Source of the DNA: a virus
Direction: 5' to 3' (one strand)
Length of the DNA stretch: 57,647 nt
Virus record (IMG/VR): IMGVR_UViG_3300048918_000350
Span: 1-57,647 of that record
Below are positions 1-8,520 of this stretch, piece by piece. The stretch's first letter is position 1, and the number at the start of each line of letters is the position of its first letter. The position numbers and the translations under genes are program-made. The notes under the pieces are model-generated. The model ran no database searches. It had not been told where the DNA came from and was given only the letters and a program-made list of their open reading frames with translations.

Positions 1-759
1 ATCCTCGGTGGTGTCCAGGCGTTCTGGACCGAGGAGGCCGCTCCGCTGACCGAGTCGCAGGGCTCCTTCGGCCGCGTGGTCCTGGACGCGAAGAAGCTGA
101 CCGCCTACGCCGAGGTCCCGAACGAGCTGTTGCAGGACGCCCCCGCCTTCGAGGGCTACTTCGACGGCACCTTCCCGAAGGCGATCTCGTGGTTCGAGGA
201 CGTCGCCTACCTGACCGGCACCGGTGTCGGCGAGCCGCTCGGGTTCATCAACTCGCCGGTCGCGATCCAGCAGGCCGTCGAGTCGGGCCAGTCCGCCGGC
301 ACGGTGGTGTGGGAGAACATCGTCAAGATGTTCAGCCGCATGCTGCCGACCTCGCTCGGGCGCGCGGTGTGGATCGCCTCGATCGACACCTTCCCGCAGC
401 TGGCCACGATGGCGCTGTCGGTGGGTACCGGCGGTGGCCCGGTGTGGATCGGCGGCCCGAACCAGCCCGGCGCGGACACCCCGCCGATCTCCATCCTCGG
501 CCGGCCCGTGTTCTTCACCGAGAAGACCGGCCCGCTCGGCACCCCCGGCGACATCAGCTTCGTCGACCTGAGCTACTACCTCATCGGCGACCGCATGGAG
601 ATGACGGTCAGCGCGTCGGAGCACTACAAGTTCGCGAACGATAAGACCGCGTACCGCGTGGTCCAGCGCTGCGACGGTCAGCCGTGGCTCAAGTCCCCGC
701 TCACCCCGAAGAACGGCGGCCCGACCCTGTCGCCGGTCGTCGAGCTCGCGGCCCGCTAG
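1..759 (+). CDS. Major capsid protein, C-terminal part (gene split by the window ends)
   Basis: This is the 3' part (252 residues plus TAG) of an HK97-fold major capsid protein, which forms the icosahedral shell. The frame is open from base 1. It begins ILGGVQAFW, and the run WTEEAAPLTES followed by a K-L-T-AYAEVPNELLQD segment is typical of the capsid E-loop/P-domain region. The missing N-terminus is the 212-codon fragment at 57011-57647, which ends in ILG. Merging the shared ILG gives about 461 residues. Protease and portal genes lie upstream across the junction and connector genes follow, the standard order. The family call is confident. Confidence 0.93.
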   Translation: MLGGVQAFWTEEAAPLTESQGSFGRVVLDAKKLTAYAEVPNELLQDAPAFEGYFDGTFPKAISWFEDVAYLTGTGVGEPLGFINSPVAIQQAVESGQSAGTVVWENIVKMFSRMLPTSLGRAVWIASIDTFPQLATMALSVGTGGGPVWIGGPNQPGADTPPISILGRPVFFTEKTGPLGTPGDISFVDLSYYLIGDRMEMTVSASEHYKFANDKTAYRVVQRCDGQPWLKSPLTPKNGGPTLSPVVELAAR

Positions 760-848
760 CCAACCCGAGCCGGGTCTTCCATCCGGCCTGAGTGCGTCCC
801 ACCGCGGCAGTGACGCCCCGCAGAAGAGAACCAAGTCAGGAGTGACTC

Positions 849-1295
849 ATGGCAGGAATGGAAGGCCTCGGCCGGGTCCTGAACGTCATCCCGATCGCGG
901 CCGGCGCCGGCATGAAGGTGCGCGGCGCCTCGGCGATCACCTTCGTGTGCACCGGGAACGACACGTTCACCCTCACCGTCGCCTCGAGCTTCGGCGGGTC
1001 GTACGCCGCGCCGCAGACCACCGCGATCGGCGGCGGGATGATCCACAACTACTACACGTGCACCGCGACCAACGGCACCGCCGCGTGGGTCAAGACGGCG
1101 CTCGCCAACGGCAGCTACGTCAACGCCGTCACCATCGCCTCCGGCACCGTCGCGTTCACCATCTTCACCAGCCAGTTCGCCGACCCGACCAACTACATCA
1201 AGTGCTCGGTCGGCTCCGGCGGCCTGGTCACCGCGATCCACCACGACCTGATGGTCCAGCGCACCCCGGCGAACCTCGAAATCCTCGGAGCCTGA
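849..1295 (+). CDS. Conserved virion protein downstream of capsid, possible head decoration protein
   Basis: 148 residues, ATG preceded by AGGAG with about 6 nt spacing. The protein is rich in Ala, Thr, Gly and Val with alternating beta-strand character throughout and no membrane segment. It lies directly after the capsid gene and one base before the next similar beta-rich gene. That position and composition suit a capsid decoration or stabilising protein. This is inference from context; no diagnostic motif was seen. Confidence 0.6.
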   Translation: MAGMEGLGRVLNVIPIAAGAGMKVRGASAITFVCTGNDTFTLTVASSFGGSYAAPQTTAIGGGMIHNYYTCTATNGTAAWVKTALANGSYVNAVTIASGTVAFTIFTSQFADPTNYIKCSVGSGGLVTAIHHDLMVQRTPANLEILGA

Positions 1296-1296
1296 C

Positions 1297-1770
1297 ATGG
1301 CCTCCTACGATTCGGGCAAGTCGCTGCGCAAGCTGCTGTTCGGCAGCAAGGTCGAGGAGCCCGCGGCCGTGCTCCCCGCGACCGGGACCGGGCACATCTT
1401 CACCGTCTCCGGCGGCCGCGTCATCGTGACCGGTCTGGTCGGGCAGTGCACCACCGTGTGCACCAGCACCGCGACCACGCTGTCCATCGGCGTCACCCCG
1501 ACCAGTGGCACCGCGTCCACCACGGGTCTGTGCACCGCCACCGCGATCACCTCGGCCGAGGTCGGGTCGCTCGTCAGCCTGCCGCAGGTCAAGGGCGCGC
1601 TCCTGGTGAACACGGTCGCGGGCGGCGCGGTCCAGGTGAACGGGTCGGACGGCTACGTCGTCCAGCCCGGCACGATCGACATCACCACGTCGGCCACGAA
1701 CACGGGCGCGTTCAAGTGGACGCTGACCTACGTTCCGCTGGACGACGGCGCGACGGTGACGGCGTTCTGA
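1297..1770 (+). CDS. Beta-rich virion protein, possible capsid decoration/cement protein
   Basis: 157 residues, starting one base after the previous stop. A short charged N-terminus (MASYDSGKSLRKLLFGSK) leads into a Thr/Val/Gly-rich beta domain with little helix. The stop overlaps the next ATG (TGATG). Many phages of this type carry one or two such small structural proteins after the capsid gene. The assignment rests on position and composition; a fibre-like or collar role is also possible. Confidence 0.6.
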   Translation: MASYDSGKSLRKLLFGSKVEEPAAVLPATGTGHIFTVSGGRVIVTGLVGQCTTVCTSTATTLSIGVTPTSGTASTTGLCTATAITSAEVGSLVSLPQVKGALLVNTVAGGAVQVNGSDGYVVQPGTIDITTSATNTGAFKWTLTYVPLDDGATVTAF

Positions 1771-2033
1771 TGGCCTTCGAGACGTGCGTGTGCGGTGTCC
1801 GGTTCGCGGTGGGCCTGCTGCGGTGTCCGCGCTGTGGTGCGGTCGCCCCGCTGTTCGCCGGCCGCGTGCAGGAGCTGCCCGCGCGCGTCTCGGGGCCGGC
1901 GATGCCGGTGCTGGAGCCCTCGTTCAAGCAGCTGCGTGCCGTGGCGAAGTCCCTCGGGTTGCCGGCCGGCGGCACCGCGGCGGAGCTGCAGGCCCGCATT
2001 GCCGAGCACCAGCGGACCGAGGCGGGTGACTGA
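1770..2033 (+). CDS. Small zinc-ribbon protein with SAP-like C-terminal helices
   Basis: 87 residues beginning at the ATG that overlaps the previous stop. Residues 6-8 (CVC) and 19-22 (CPRC) form a four-cysteine zinc ribbon. The C-terminal half reads LRAVAKSLGLPAGGTAAELQARI, split here only by being quoted in parts: LRAVAKSLGLPAGG then TAAELQARIAEHQ. This resembles the helix-extension-helix SAP/Rho-N fold that binds nucleic acid. It sits in the head operon, so it may act in assembly or packaging, but its role is unknown. Confidence 0.7.
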   Translation: MAFETCVCGVRFAVGLLRCPRCGAVAPLFAGRVQELPARVSGPAMPVLEPSFKQLRAVAKSLGLPAGGTAAELQARIAEHQRTEAGD

Positions 2034-2035
2034 CC

Positions 2036-2293
2036 ATGCCGTGGTACCAGCTGCTCGACATCCGCAAGCAGGCCCGCATGGAGTTCGAACGCGACCCGTA
2101 CGTCATGGGGCCGCCGAGCTCGTGCCCGAACGACGGCACGCCGCTCGTTGCCGGACCGCCGTCCGACCCGGGGACCTGGTTCTGCCCGTTCGACGGCTGG
2201 TCCTATCCACGCGACTGGACCCGGCCCGAACCGCCCGCGGGCCTCTACGACGGAATCGCCGAGGCGCCGGGCGCCTACAGCGGACTCCCGTAG
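2036..2293 (+). CDS. Small hypothetical protein with Cys-Pro zinc-ribbon-like motifs
   Basis: 85 residues, ATG two bases after the preceding stop. Two CP motifs (CPNDGTPL near residue 30 and WFCPFDGW near residue 50) are spaced as in a zinc ribbon, but only two cysteines are present, so metal binding would need other ligands. Such proteins are common between capsid and connector genes in actinophages. The function is unknown. Confidence 0.65.
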   Translation: MPWYQLLDIRKQARMEFERDPYVMGPPSSCPNDGTPLVAGPPSDPGTWFCPFDGWSYPRDWTRPEPPAGLYDGIAEAPGAYSGLP

Positions 2294-2356
2294 CCCGTGC
2301 ACGACCCAGATGAGCCCTGATGAACCCCGATGACGACGGAAGGAGGTGACAGCCCG

Positions 2357-2941
2357 ATGAAGGCCGGACACGGACACACCAAGAAGCACGCCGGTGGCAC
2401 CAAGCACGCCGGATCGCTCAAGCACAAGCCGACCATCGCAGCTCTTGAGGCGCGCCTGAAGCTCCACCAGAAACTCAGCGCGGATGATCTGCATCGCCTG
2501 CACGAGGCGCACCTGCACGCCGTCGCCAAGCACCACAAGCACCCGAAGCCGGCCAAGTGGTCCCCCTACGCGGACCTGGCGGCCTGCGCGATCGAGGCGC
2601 TGGCCGCGTCCCTGCGCCTGACCGGACGGGCTGTTGCCGCCACCGACGTCATCGACCTGTACCAGCATGTTACCGACGACCCGGACGCCGGGATGCGCCT
2701 CGACCAGGCCGCCGAGGCCGCGGCCGTCTACGGGCTCGCTGGAGTACGGCTGCTCGACGCGCGCCCGGCCGCGCGCCTGACAGACGGCGTCGTGCTCGGC
2801 GTGGACCTCGCCGAACGCCACGCGCTGACTGTTGAGGGGCACGGGGTGTGGACGTGGGGCGAGTGGCGCCCGGCGTCCTGCGGGCTGCTCGCGGGCGCCG
2901 ATGAGGCGTGGGAACTGACCTGGGCCGGGGCGGTGGCCTGA
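2357..2941 (+). CDS. His/Lys-rich protein with possible papain/C39-like Cys-His pair
   Basis: The ATG at 2357 was chosen because AGGAGG lies 10 nt upstream; an in-frame ATG at 2330 lacks this. The product is 194 residues. The first 65 are very rich in His, Lys and Gly. The rest (about 70-194) looks like a compact alpha/beta domain in which Cys77 (LAACAIEAL) begins a helix and His155 (AERHALTVEG) precedes a strand, the layout of a papain-like or C39-like peptidase. A catalytic role is inference. It could act in head maturation or simply be structural. Confidence 0.6.
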   Translation: MKAGHGHTKKHAGGTKHAGSLKHKPTIAALEARLKLHQKLSADDLHRLHEAHLHAVAKHHKHPKPAKWSPYADLAACAIEALAASLRLTGRAVAATDVIDLYQHVTDDPDAGMRLDQAAEAAAVYGLAGVRLLDARPAARLTDGVVLGVDLAERHALTVEGHGVWTWGEWRPASCGLLAGADEAWELTWAGAVA

Positions 2942-4003
2942 ATGGCCGTCACCGAGCCCTGCTACTGCAGCCGCGAGGACGTCAAGCGCGCGGTGGACAT
3001 GAAGCAGACCGCGCGCAACAACTGGCAGGTCGACCGGGCGATCCAGTCGGTCAGCCGGAACATCGACAAGCACCTGCACCGCCGGTTCTACCCGGAGGAC
3101 ACCGTCCGCTACTTCGACTGGCCGAACTTCCAATACGCCTACCCGTGGCGGCTCTGGTTCGACCAGTACGAGCTTGCCGCGGTCCCGACCGCGGTGACCA
3201 CGGGCGGGGTTGCCATCCCGGTCAGCGCGATCAACTTCGAGCCGGTCAACTCCGGTCCTCCGTATACATACATGGAGATCCAGCGGAACACGAACTACGG
3301 GTTCGGGTCCGGCCCGACGCCGCAGCACGACATCGCGGTCACCGGCACGTTCGGGTACTGGCTGCAGACGAGCCCGGCCGGGTCGCTTGCCGCAGCGATC
3401 TCCTCGGTGTCGGCGACGTCGTGCACGGTGACGGACGGCTCACTCGTCGGGGTCGGCAACCTGCTGATCGTCGATGGCGAGCGGATGCTGGTGTCCGACC
3501 GGTCGAACGTCGCGACCACGCAGACGAACTTGACCGGCTTGACCACGGCCAGCGTCAACGACATCACGGGCACCGTCGCCGACGGAACACAGCTGCACGT
3601 GGACGAGGTCATCCAGATCGACTCCGAGCGCATGCTGGTCGTCGACGTCACCGGAAACGCGATCACGGTGAAAAGGGCTTGGGACGGGTTCCCGCTCGCC
3701 ACCCACAACACCGGGTCCACGATCTATGCGCAGCGGCAGCTCACGCTCGCCCGCGGCCAGCTCGGCACCGCCGCGACGACACACCTGAACGGCGCCCCCG
3801 CGGTCATCCACCGCGTCCCGCAGCTCATCCGCGACCTCGCGGTGGCCGAGGCGACCAACCGCGTGCTGGAGGAGACCGGCGGCTACTCCGACCCCGAAGG
3901 CGAGGGCGCCGGAGCCCTGCACGGCCTTGGTTCCGCGCTGGCCGACCTGTGGGACGAGGCCGAGACCGGATACGGGCGCAAGGCGCGGAGGCGGACGATA
4001 TGA
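2942..4003 (+). CDS. Head-tail connector (adaptor) protein with inserted beta domains
   Basis: 353 residues. The N-terminus (CYCSREDVKRAVD, then helices with NIDKHLHRRFYP) and the C-terminal helical segment (LIRDLAVAEATNRVLEETGGY) are typical of the gp6/gp15-type adaptor that docks on the portal. The middle (about 145-265) carries two copies of a beta module centred on DGERMLV and DSERMLVV, ending KRAWDG..LATHNTGSTIY. A related module occurs at the end of the tail protein at 14235-17084. The gene abuts the previous stop and overlaps the next start. Confidence 0.75.
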   Translation: MAVTEPCYCSREDVKRAVDMKQTARNNWQVDRAIQSVSRNIDKHLHRRFYPEDTVRYFDWPNFQYAYPWRLWFDQYELAAVPTAVTTGGVAIPVSAINFEPVNSGPPYTYMEIQRNTNYGFGSGPTPQHDIAVTGTFGYWLQTSPAGSLAAAISSVSATSCTVTDGSLVGVGNLLIVDGERMLVSDRSNVATTQTNLTGLTTASVNDITGTVADGTQLHVDEVIQIDSERMLVVDVTGNAITVKRAWDGFPLATHNTGSTIYAQRQLTLARGQLGTAATTHLNGAPAVIHRVPQLIRDLAVAEATNRVLEETGGYSDPEGEGAGALHGLGSALADLWDEAETGYGRKARRRTI

Positions 4004-4464
4004 GCCTCGATATCGTAGGGATCATTGGTGCGGTCGAGTCGCACGCCGCGTCGATCGACGGGATCGAACGGGTCGTGACGAACGAGCCGAAGAACGCTCC
4101 CGGCGACGGGATCTCGTGCGCGATCTGGGTCTCAGACATTGAGCCCCTAGGCGTCGCCTCGGGCCTGGACAAGGTCTCCGTCCTGCTGTCCCTGACGGTG
4201 CGGCTGATGAAGCCGCTGCTTTCCCAGCCCTACGGGCAGATCGACCCGGACCTGCTCGCCACAGCCGACCGGCTGATGCGCGCCTACGCCGGAGACTTCA
4301 CCCTCGGCGGCGAGGTGCGCAACGTGGACCTGCTCGGGATGTACGGGAGCAAGATGGCAGCCCACACGGCCTACATGACGCTGGCCAAAGGCTCCTACCG
4401 GATCGTGGACATCACCCTCCCGCTTGTGATCAACGACCTGTGGGACGAGGTGGCAGGCTCATGA
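4000..4464 (+). CDS. Head-tail connector/stopper-type protein
   Basis: 154 residues, starting at the ATG overlapping the previous TGA and ending by overlapping the next ATG. The sequence contains helices, DKVSVLLSLTVRLMKPL, and a terminal strand region (YRIVDITLPLVINDLW). Size and order (adaptor, this gene, gp10-like) match a head-closure or neck protein. The functional name comes from synteny. Confidence 0.6.
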   Translation: MSLDIVGIIGAVESHAASIDGIERVVTNEPKNAPGDGISCAIWVSDIEPLGVASGLDKVSVLLSLTVRLMKPLLSQPYGQIDPDLLATADRLMRAYAGDFTLGGEVRNVDLLGMYGSKMAAHTAYMTLAKGSYRIVDITLPLVINDLWDEVAGS

Positions 4465-4859
4465 GCGACGTCACCTTGTCGGGCCCCTTCTTCGACGACC
4501 GTGCCTCCGAGTGGACCGCCGAGGCCGTCGGCCACGTGCGCCGCGACATCGCCGACTACGCCCACGAGACCTGGGACGCCGGCATGGAGGCCAGCTTCCG
4601 CGTCAACGGCCACGTCTACCAGTCGATGGCACAGGTCAAGGACGACGGCCCGGACACGGTGGTCAACGACGGCTACGGCGAGACGAACGATCTGCCGTAC
4701 GGCCTGTGGCTCGAGGGCGTTGGCTCGCGCAACAGCCCAGTAACGCGCTTCCCGGGCTACCACAACCTGCGCAACGCCTATGTCGTGACCGACCGGGCCG
4801 TCCCCGACATCGCGGCGCCGCGCATCGACGCCCTGACCGACCGCATCAACACCGAGTGA
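4461..4859 (+). CDS. HK97 gp10-like head-tail joining protein
   Basis: 132 residues, ATG overlapping the previous stop. The segment YGLWLEGVGSRN followed by FPGYHNLRNAY fits the gp10/neck family pattern (Y-x-x-W-L-E-G, then a glycine-rich turn and helix). This family terminates the head-proximal end of the tail. The adjacent connectors support the call. Confidence 0.7.
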   Translation: MSDVTLSGPFFDDRASEWTAEAVGHVRRDIADYAHETWDAGMEASFRVNGHVYQSMAQVKDDGPDTVVNDGYGETNDLPYGLWLEGVGSRNSPVTRFPGYHNLRNAYVVTDRAVPDIAAPRIDALTDRINTE

Positions 4860-4866
4860 GGACGAC

Positions 4867-5148
4867 GTGACCACCATCAACCCGCAGACGGCCACCCTTG
4901 CCAGCGTGGCCTCGTCCGCCACGTCGGTGCAGCTGTTCGCGGCGGCCGGGAGCGTGCGCGGGCGCACCATCTTCAACGAATCCACGGCCGTGCTCTACGT
5001 CGCGTTTGCCGCGACCGCGTCCACGAGTGCATACACGGTGCAGGTCGCTGCCGGTGGCTACTACGAGCTGCCCGGTTCGCCCTACGGCGGCGTGGTCTCC
5101 GGCATCTGGGCTTCGGCCAACGGCAACGCTCGACTGACGAGCTGGTGA
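4867..5148 (+). CDS. Small beta-rich virion protein
   Basis: 93 residues from a GTG start. The protein is composed mainly of Ala, Ser, Thr and Val with aromatic turns (GGYYELPGSPYGG), consistent with a compact beta barrel. A similar-looking protein often precedes tail fibre or spike genes. No catalytic motif was seen. Function is unknown beyond probable virion location. Confidence 0.6.
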   Translation: MTTINPQTATLASVASSATSVQLFAAAGSVRGRTIFNESTAVLYVAFAATASTSAYTVQVAAGGYYELPGSPYGGVVSGIWASANGNARLTSW

Positions 5149-5152
5149 CCTG

Positions 5153-6829
5153 ATGCCCTACTACCCGCCTCCGAGCAGCGCGACTCAGCCGCACCAGTTC
5201 GACGTGACCAAGCAGGGCGCGAAGGGCGACGGCCAACTGTCGAACACCGGCGCGACCAACGGCACCACCACGATCACGATCGCCGAGTCGGCCTTCGCGG
5301 CCGGCGACGTCGGCAAGGTCATCATGGTCAAGAACGCGCTGCAGAACCAGACCACGACCGGCCAGACAACCTCCGTCGGCACCATCACCACCGTGAACAG
5401 CGCGACCTCGGTTACTGCGACGTGGAACACCACCCCCACGCTCACGGCGTCCGGGCTGCAGGTGCTGTGGGCCACCGACGACACGGTCGCGATCCAGGCC
5501 GCGATCGCGGCGGCGAGCGCGTACGCGGGGACGCACGGTGTCGCCGCCGAGGTGTTCTTCCCGGCGCCCGCGGGCCTCTACTACGGCGTCGGCGGTGCGC
5601 TCAAGTCCACCGACGGTACCAACGCCGTGTTCAACTCGCAGCTGACGATCCCGGTCAACGCCGAGCACAACCCCGGCATCACCCTGGTCTTCCGCGGGGT
5701 GGGCGGCGGCGGCCAAGCCCGCTACTGGAACACGCAGTACCCCGGGTTCGCCGGCTCCGCGCTCGTCAGCTTCGGCAACTTCGCCTCCGCTGGCGCGCAG
5801 ACCACCTCCATCACCGGCGGGGGCAACCCCAGCGTCATCGGCGGCCCCACCGGCAAGAACGCCTACGGCGTCGGCACCCCGACACCGCTGTACTCGAACG
5901 TGTGCGTCGAATTCCAGGACCTCTCGATCCTCAGCACGCACTCGAACGCGGCGTGGACGTACGGCGCGGCCAACATGTTCGGTGTCGCCCGGTTCCACGC
6001 GAGGAACTTCACCTACGGCTCGACGGGCGTGATCGAGCTCTACAACGGCAACAGCGGCGACTTCACGAACGTCACGCTCCTGAGCGGCGGCGTCTCGATC
6101 GGGCTGCTGATGCCCTCGAACGGCAACAACGCCAGCAACTACCTGAACAACGTGGTGTGTAACGGCGGCTACACCTACGGCCTGGTGGCGATGGAACATA
6201 CCGTCGGCAACGACGTGACGATCCTGTACTGCTGGTCGGGGATCTGCCCGTGCGGCAACTATGCCGACTCCGGCAGCAACGCCGTGAGCGCGCTGCACGC
6301 CTCGTGGTTCGACCAGTTGTGCGTCGAAGCGTGCACGTACCACGTCAACGTGTTCGGCGCGGGGGCGTCCGGCATCGGCCCGATCTTCCACGCGGTCATC
6401 GACACGGAAGGCACGATCCAGCTGCGGGACAACCCGAACAACGGCACCGCACTGGCCGCAGCGCTTGGCGAGATCCGCTTCACCGGCTCGCCGAGCACGA
6501 TCACACCGACGTTCGCGACCGGCATGCGGATCATCAAGCAGCAGAACCTTCCGGGCGTTTCCGCCTCCCCGCCTGCCCTGACCGCGTCCACCGCCGTCAT
6601 GAACAGCCTGTGGCGTCCGGCGACCGTATACCTCGTTGGCGGCACGACGGTCACCACGGTCCAGGTCTCCGCGCTCGCTGGCAGCGGCACCGCCCCGACC
6701 GTCAGTACCGTCGCCGACTTCACCGCGGCCGGCACGATCTCGACGCCGTTCCCGGTCCGGCTCGGCCCGGGGCAGTGGATCAAAGTCAACTGCGCGTCGC
6801 TGCCGACTGCCACATGGGTCCTGGACTAG
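5153..6829 (+). CDS. Pectin-lyase-like (right-handed beta-helix) virion protein, possible tailspike
   Basis: 558 residues. The N-terminal FDVTKQGAKGDG followed by DDTVAIQAAIAAAS is the classic opening of phage pectate-lyase-type beta-helix proteins (G-AKGDG-x-D-D-x-x-A-I-Q-x-A). The middle is repetitive Asn/Gly/Thr-rich strand sequence. The last roughly 80 residues form a separate beta domain. Such proteins bind or degrade surface polysaccharide. Its place inside the connector/tail-tube block, far from the other spike at 12388-14238, is unusual. Catalytic residues cannot be assigned by eye. Confidence 0.7.
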   Translation: MPYYPPPSSATQPHQFDVTKQGAKGDGQLSNTGATNGTTTITIAESAFAAGDVGKVIMVKNALQNQTTTGQTTSVGTITTVNSATSVTATWNTTPTLTASGLQVLWATDDTVAIQAAIAAASAYAGTHGVAAEVFFPAPAGLYYGVGGALKSTDGTNAVFNSQLTIPVNAEHNPGITLVFRGVGGGGQARYWNTQYPGFAGSALVSFGNFASAGAQTTSITGGGNPSVIGGPTGKNAYGVGTPTPLYSNVCVEFQDLSILSTHSNAAWTYGAANMFGVARFHARNFTYGSTGVIELYNGNSGDFTNVTLLSGGVSIGLLMPSNGNNASNYLNNVVCNGGYTYGLVAMEHTVGNDVTILYCWSGICPCGNYADSGSNAVSALHASWFDQLCVEACTYHVNVFGAGASGIGPIFHAVIDTEGTIQLRDNPNNGTALAAALGEIRFTGSPSTITPTFATGMRIIKQQNLPGVSASPPALTASTAVMNSLWRPATVYLVGGTTVTTVQVSALAGSGTAPTVSTVADFTAAGTISTPFPVRLGPGQWIKVNCASLPTATWVLD

Positions 6830-6839
6830 GGGGCGAATC

Positions 6840-7112
6840 ATGATTGTGACTATTACCCCGACCGTGATGGACGGCACCGTCCTGCGCTGGTATGCCGCCG
6901 ACGACGACACCGGCCGCCACCCGGTGATGAGCGTCTCGCGCAACCGCGTCGCGGTCTACGACCAGGGTCTGGTCACGCCCGAAGGTGCCCTGGCCGCGGC
7001 TGAGGCGCATGCCGCGCTCAGGTGCGACCGGTACGCGGACGTGCGCCGGTACGCCACCCACTACCGGACGCGGCGTACCGGCCTCGTCCCGATCACCAAG
7101 GCAGGTGACTGA
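6840..7112 (+). CDS. Small hypothetical protein
   Basis: 90 residues from ATG 6840. It begins with beta strands (MIVTITPTVMDGTVLRWY) and continues with an Ala-rich helix and Arg/Tyr-rich tail (RRYATHYRTRRTG). It lies between the spike-like gene and the first tail-tube-like gene, with two bases before the latter. Probably a minor virion or assembly protein; no known family recognised. Confidence 0.55.
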   Translation: MIVTITPTVMDGTVLRWYAADDDTGRHPVMSVSRNRVAVYDQGLVTPEGALAAAEAHAALRCDRYADVRRYATHYRTRRTGLVPITKAGD

Positions 7113-7114
7113 CC

Positions 7115-8068
7115 ATGGCCAAGTCGACCGGCCTCGGCAACCGCTTCTACTTCGGCGGCTACGACATCTCCGGCGACACCCAGTCGCTAGGAAAGATCGG
7201 TACGGGCGGCAACAAGACCATCGACCTGACCGGTATCGACAAGTCGGCGTTCGAGCGCGCGCTGGGCGAGTTCGACGGCCAGTGGGCCTTCACGGTCTAC
7301 TTCAACAAGACGAATGCGCACGTACCGCTCTCGGCGCTCCCGCGCACCGACGTGCAGGGGATGTTCGCCATCAGCCCGACGATCGGCGCCGATGCCGCCT
7401 GCATGGTGGCGAAGCAGACCGACTATCCGCCTACGCGCGCCAACGACGGATCGCTGACCATGGCCGTATCCGCTCAGTCGAACGGGTTCGGCTACGAGTG
7501 GGGCAAGCTGCTGACGGCCGGCGTGCGCACGGACACCGCGGCAACCAGCGGCGCCAGCTTCGATTCGGGCGCCGGGGTCACGGCCCCGTCGGTGCCGGCC
7601 TCGGGAACGCCCGTCACCAACCCGTCGCCGATGCCTGCGACTGTGGTGATTTCGGGCGGCACGATGTCGAACGTCGTCATCAACGGCGTTTCGGTCGGCA
7701 CCGGGGCCGGGACGTACACGCTGCCGCAGGGTGCCACGATCACGCTGACGTACACGGTGGCCCCGACGTGGACCTGGACGGTGAGCACCGCGTTCGGCGC
7801 GCAGATGTATCTGCAGGTCATGGCGTTCACTGGTACGGACGCGACGGTCACGGTCCAGGACTCGGCCGACAATTCGACCTTCACGAACATCGCTTCGGCC
7901 AGCTTCGCCCAGGTGACCTCGGCGCCGCAGGGACAGCGGATCGCGCTTTCGAACTCGGCGACGGTGCGCCGGTACCTGCGGGTGGCGACGACGACGAGCG
8001 GCGGCTTCTCGAACCTGCAGTTCGTCGTGATGGTGAACCGCAATCTGGCGGCAGGGGTGGCGTTCTGA
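7115..8068 (+). CDS. Tail-tube-like protein, long paralogue with extra C-terminal domain
   Basis: 317 residues. The first 130 residues resemble the 135-aa protein at 8521-8928: both start MAK-TGLG and share TGIDK-AFER-LG followed by FN, a tail-tube signature. The remainder (about 150-317) is an added Thr/Val-rich beta domain with an immunoglobulin-like look. It may be an alternative tube subunit displaying a surface domain or a tail terminator. The stop overlaps the next start. Confidence 0.65.
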   Translation: MAKSTGLGNRFYFGGYDISGDTQSLGKIGTGGNKTIDLTGIDKSAFERALGEFDGQWAFTVYFNKTNAHVPLSALPRTDVQGMFAISPTIGADAACMVAKQTDYPPTRANDGSLTMAVSAQSNGFGYEWGKLLTAGVRTDTAATSGASFDSGAGVTAPSVPASGTPVTNPSPMPATVVISGGTMSNVVINGVSVGTGAGTYTLPQGATITLTYTVAPTWTWTVSTAFGAQMYLQVMAFTGTDATVTVQDSADNSTFTNIASASFAQVTSAPQGQRIALSNSATVRRYLRVATTTSGGFSNLQFVVMVNRNLAAGVAF

Positions 8069-8505
8069 TGCTGAACCGGATCGCGCCGCAGGGTCGGCCG
8101 GAGGACTACCAGACCTTCCAGGTCACCACCCCGCGCGACGGCGGCGTACTCACGGCCTGTCCGCAGGCTGGCTGCCGGTTCTACCGCGAAGGCTGGCAGT
8201 CGATCGTTGACGAGCGCACGCCGCTAGGCCGGGCGCAGGCCCACTACTTCCGTCACCAGTCGGGGCGCACGATCACCCGCGAGCAGAAGACCGCCGACGG
8301 CCAGACGGTCTTCGTGTTCGCGGCGCACCAGCGCTGCTTCCAGGAGCACTACACCAAGCCCGAGATCTACGTGGTGAGCGGTGGTGACTGGCGGGGCAAT
8401 CCAACCGGCGCCTTCCGGCAGCACGCGAACGCAGCGGACTGGGTGGAGGACTTCGGTCTCAACCAGCAGAAGCTGGCCGACCAGGCCCGACAGGGCATGT
8501 ACTAG
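8068..8505 (+). CDS. Conserved phage protein between two tail-tube paralogues
   Basis: 145 residues, ATG overlapping the previous TGA. The sequence has two cysteines in ACPQAGCRFYREGW and His/Gln-rich helices (GRAQAHYFRHQSG, HQRCFQEHY), which could bind a metal. Its place among tail genes suggests a virion or assembly role. No enzymatic family is recognised. Confidence 0.55.
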   Translation: MLNRIAPQGRPEDYQTFQVTTPRDGGVLTACPQAGCRFYREGWQSIVDERTPLGRAQAHYFRHQSGRTITREQKTADGQTVFVFAAHQRCFQEHYTKPEIYVVSGGDWRGNPTGAFRQHANAADWVEDFGLNQQKLADQARQGMY

Positions 8506-8520
8506 AAAGGATGTAAGGAC

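Noticed and set aside
1281-1290. ATCCTCGGAG identical to the last ten bases of the window
   Set aside because: Ten bases of common codons (ILGA) within another gene; the in-frame match at base 1 explains the ends better.
1712-3328. Long open frame of 538 codons on the - strand
   Set aside because: It is the shadow of four packed + strand genes with coherent starts, motifs and overlaps. Its sequence is Arg/Gly/Val low complexity, typical of antisense frames in GC-rich DNA.
4973-6943. Long - strand open frame of 656 codons
   Set aside because: It is antisense to the pectin-lyase-like gene and lacks a ribosome site or recognisable domains.
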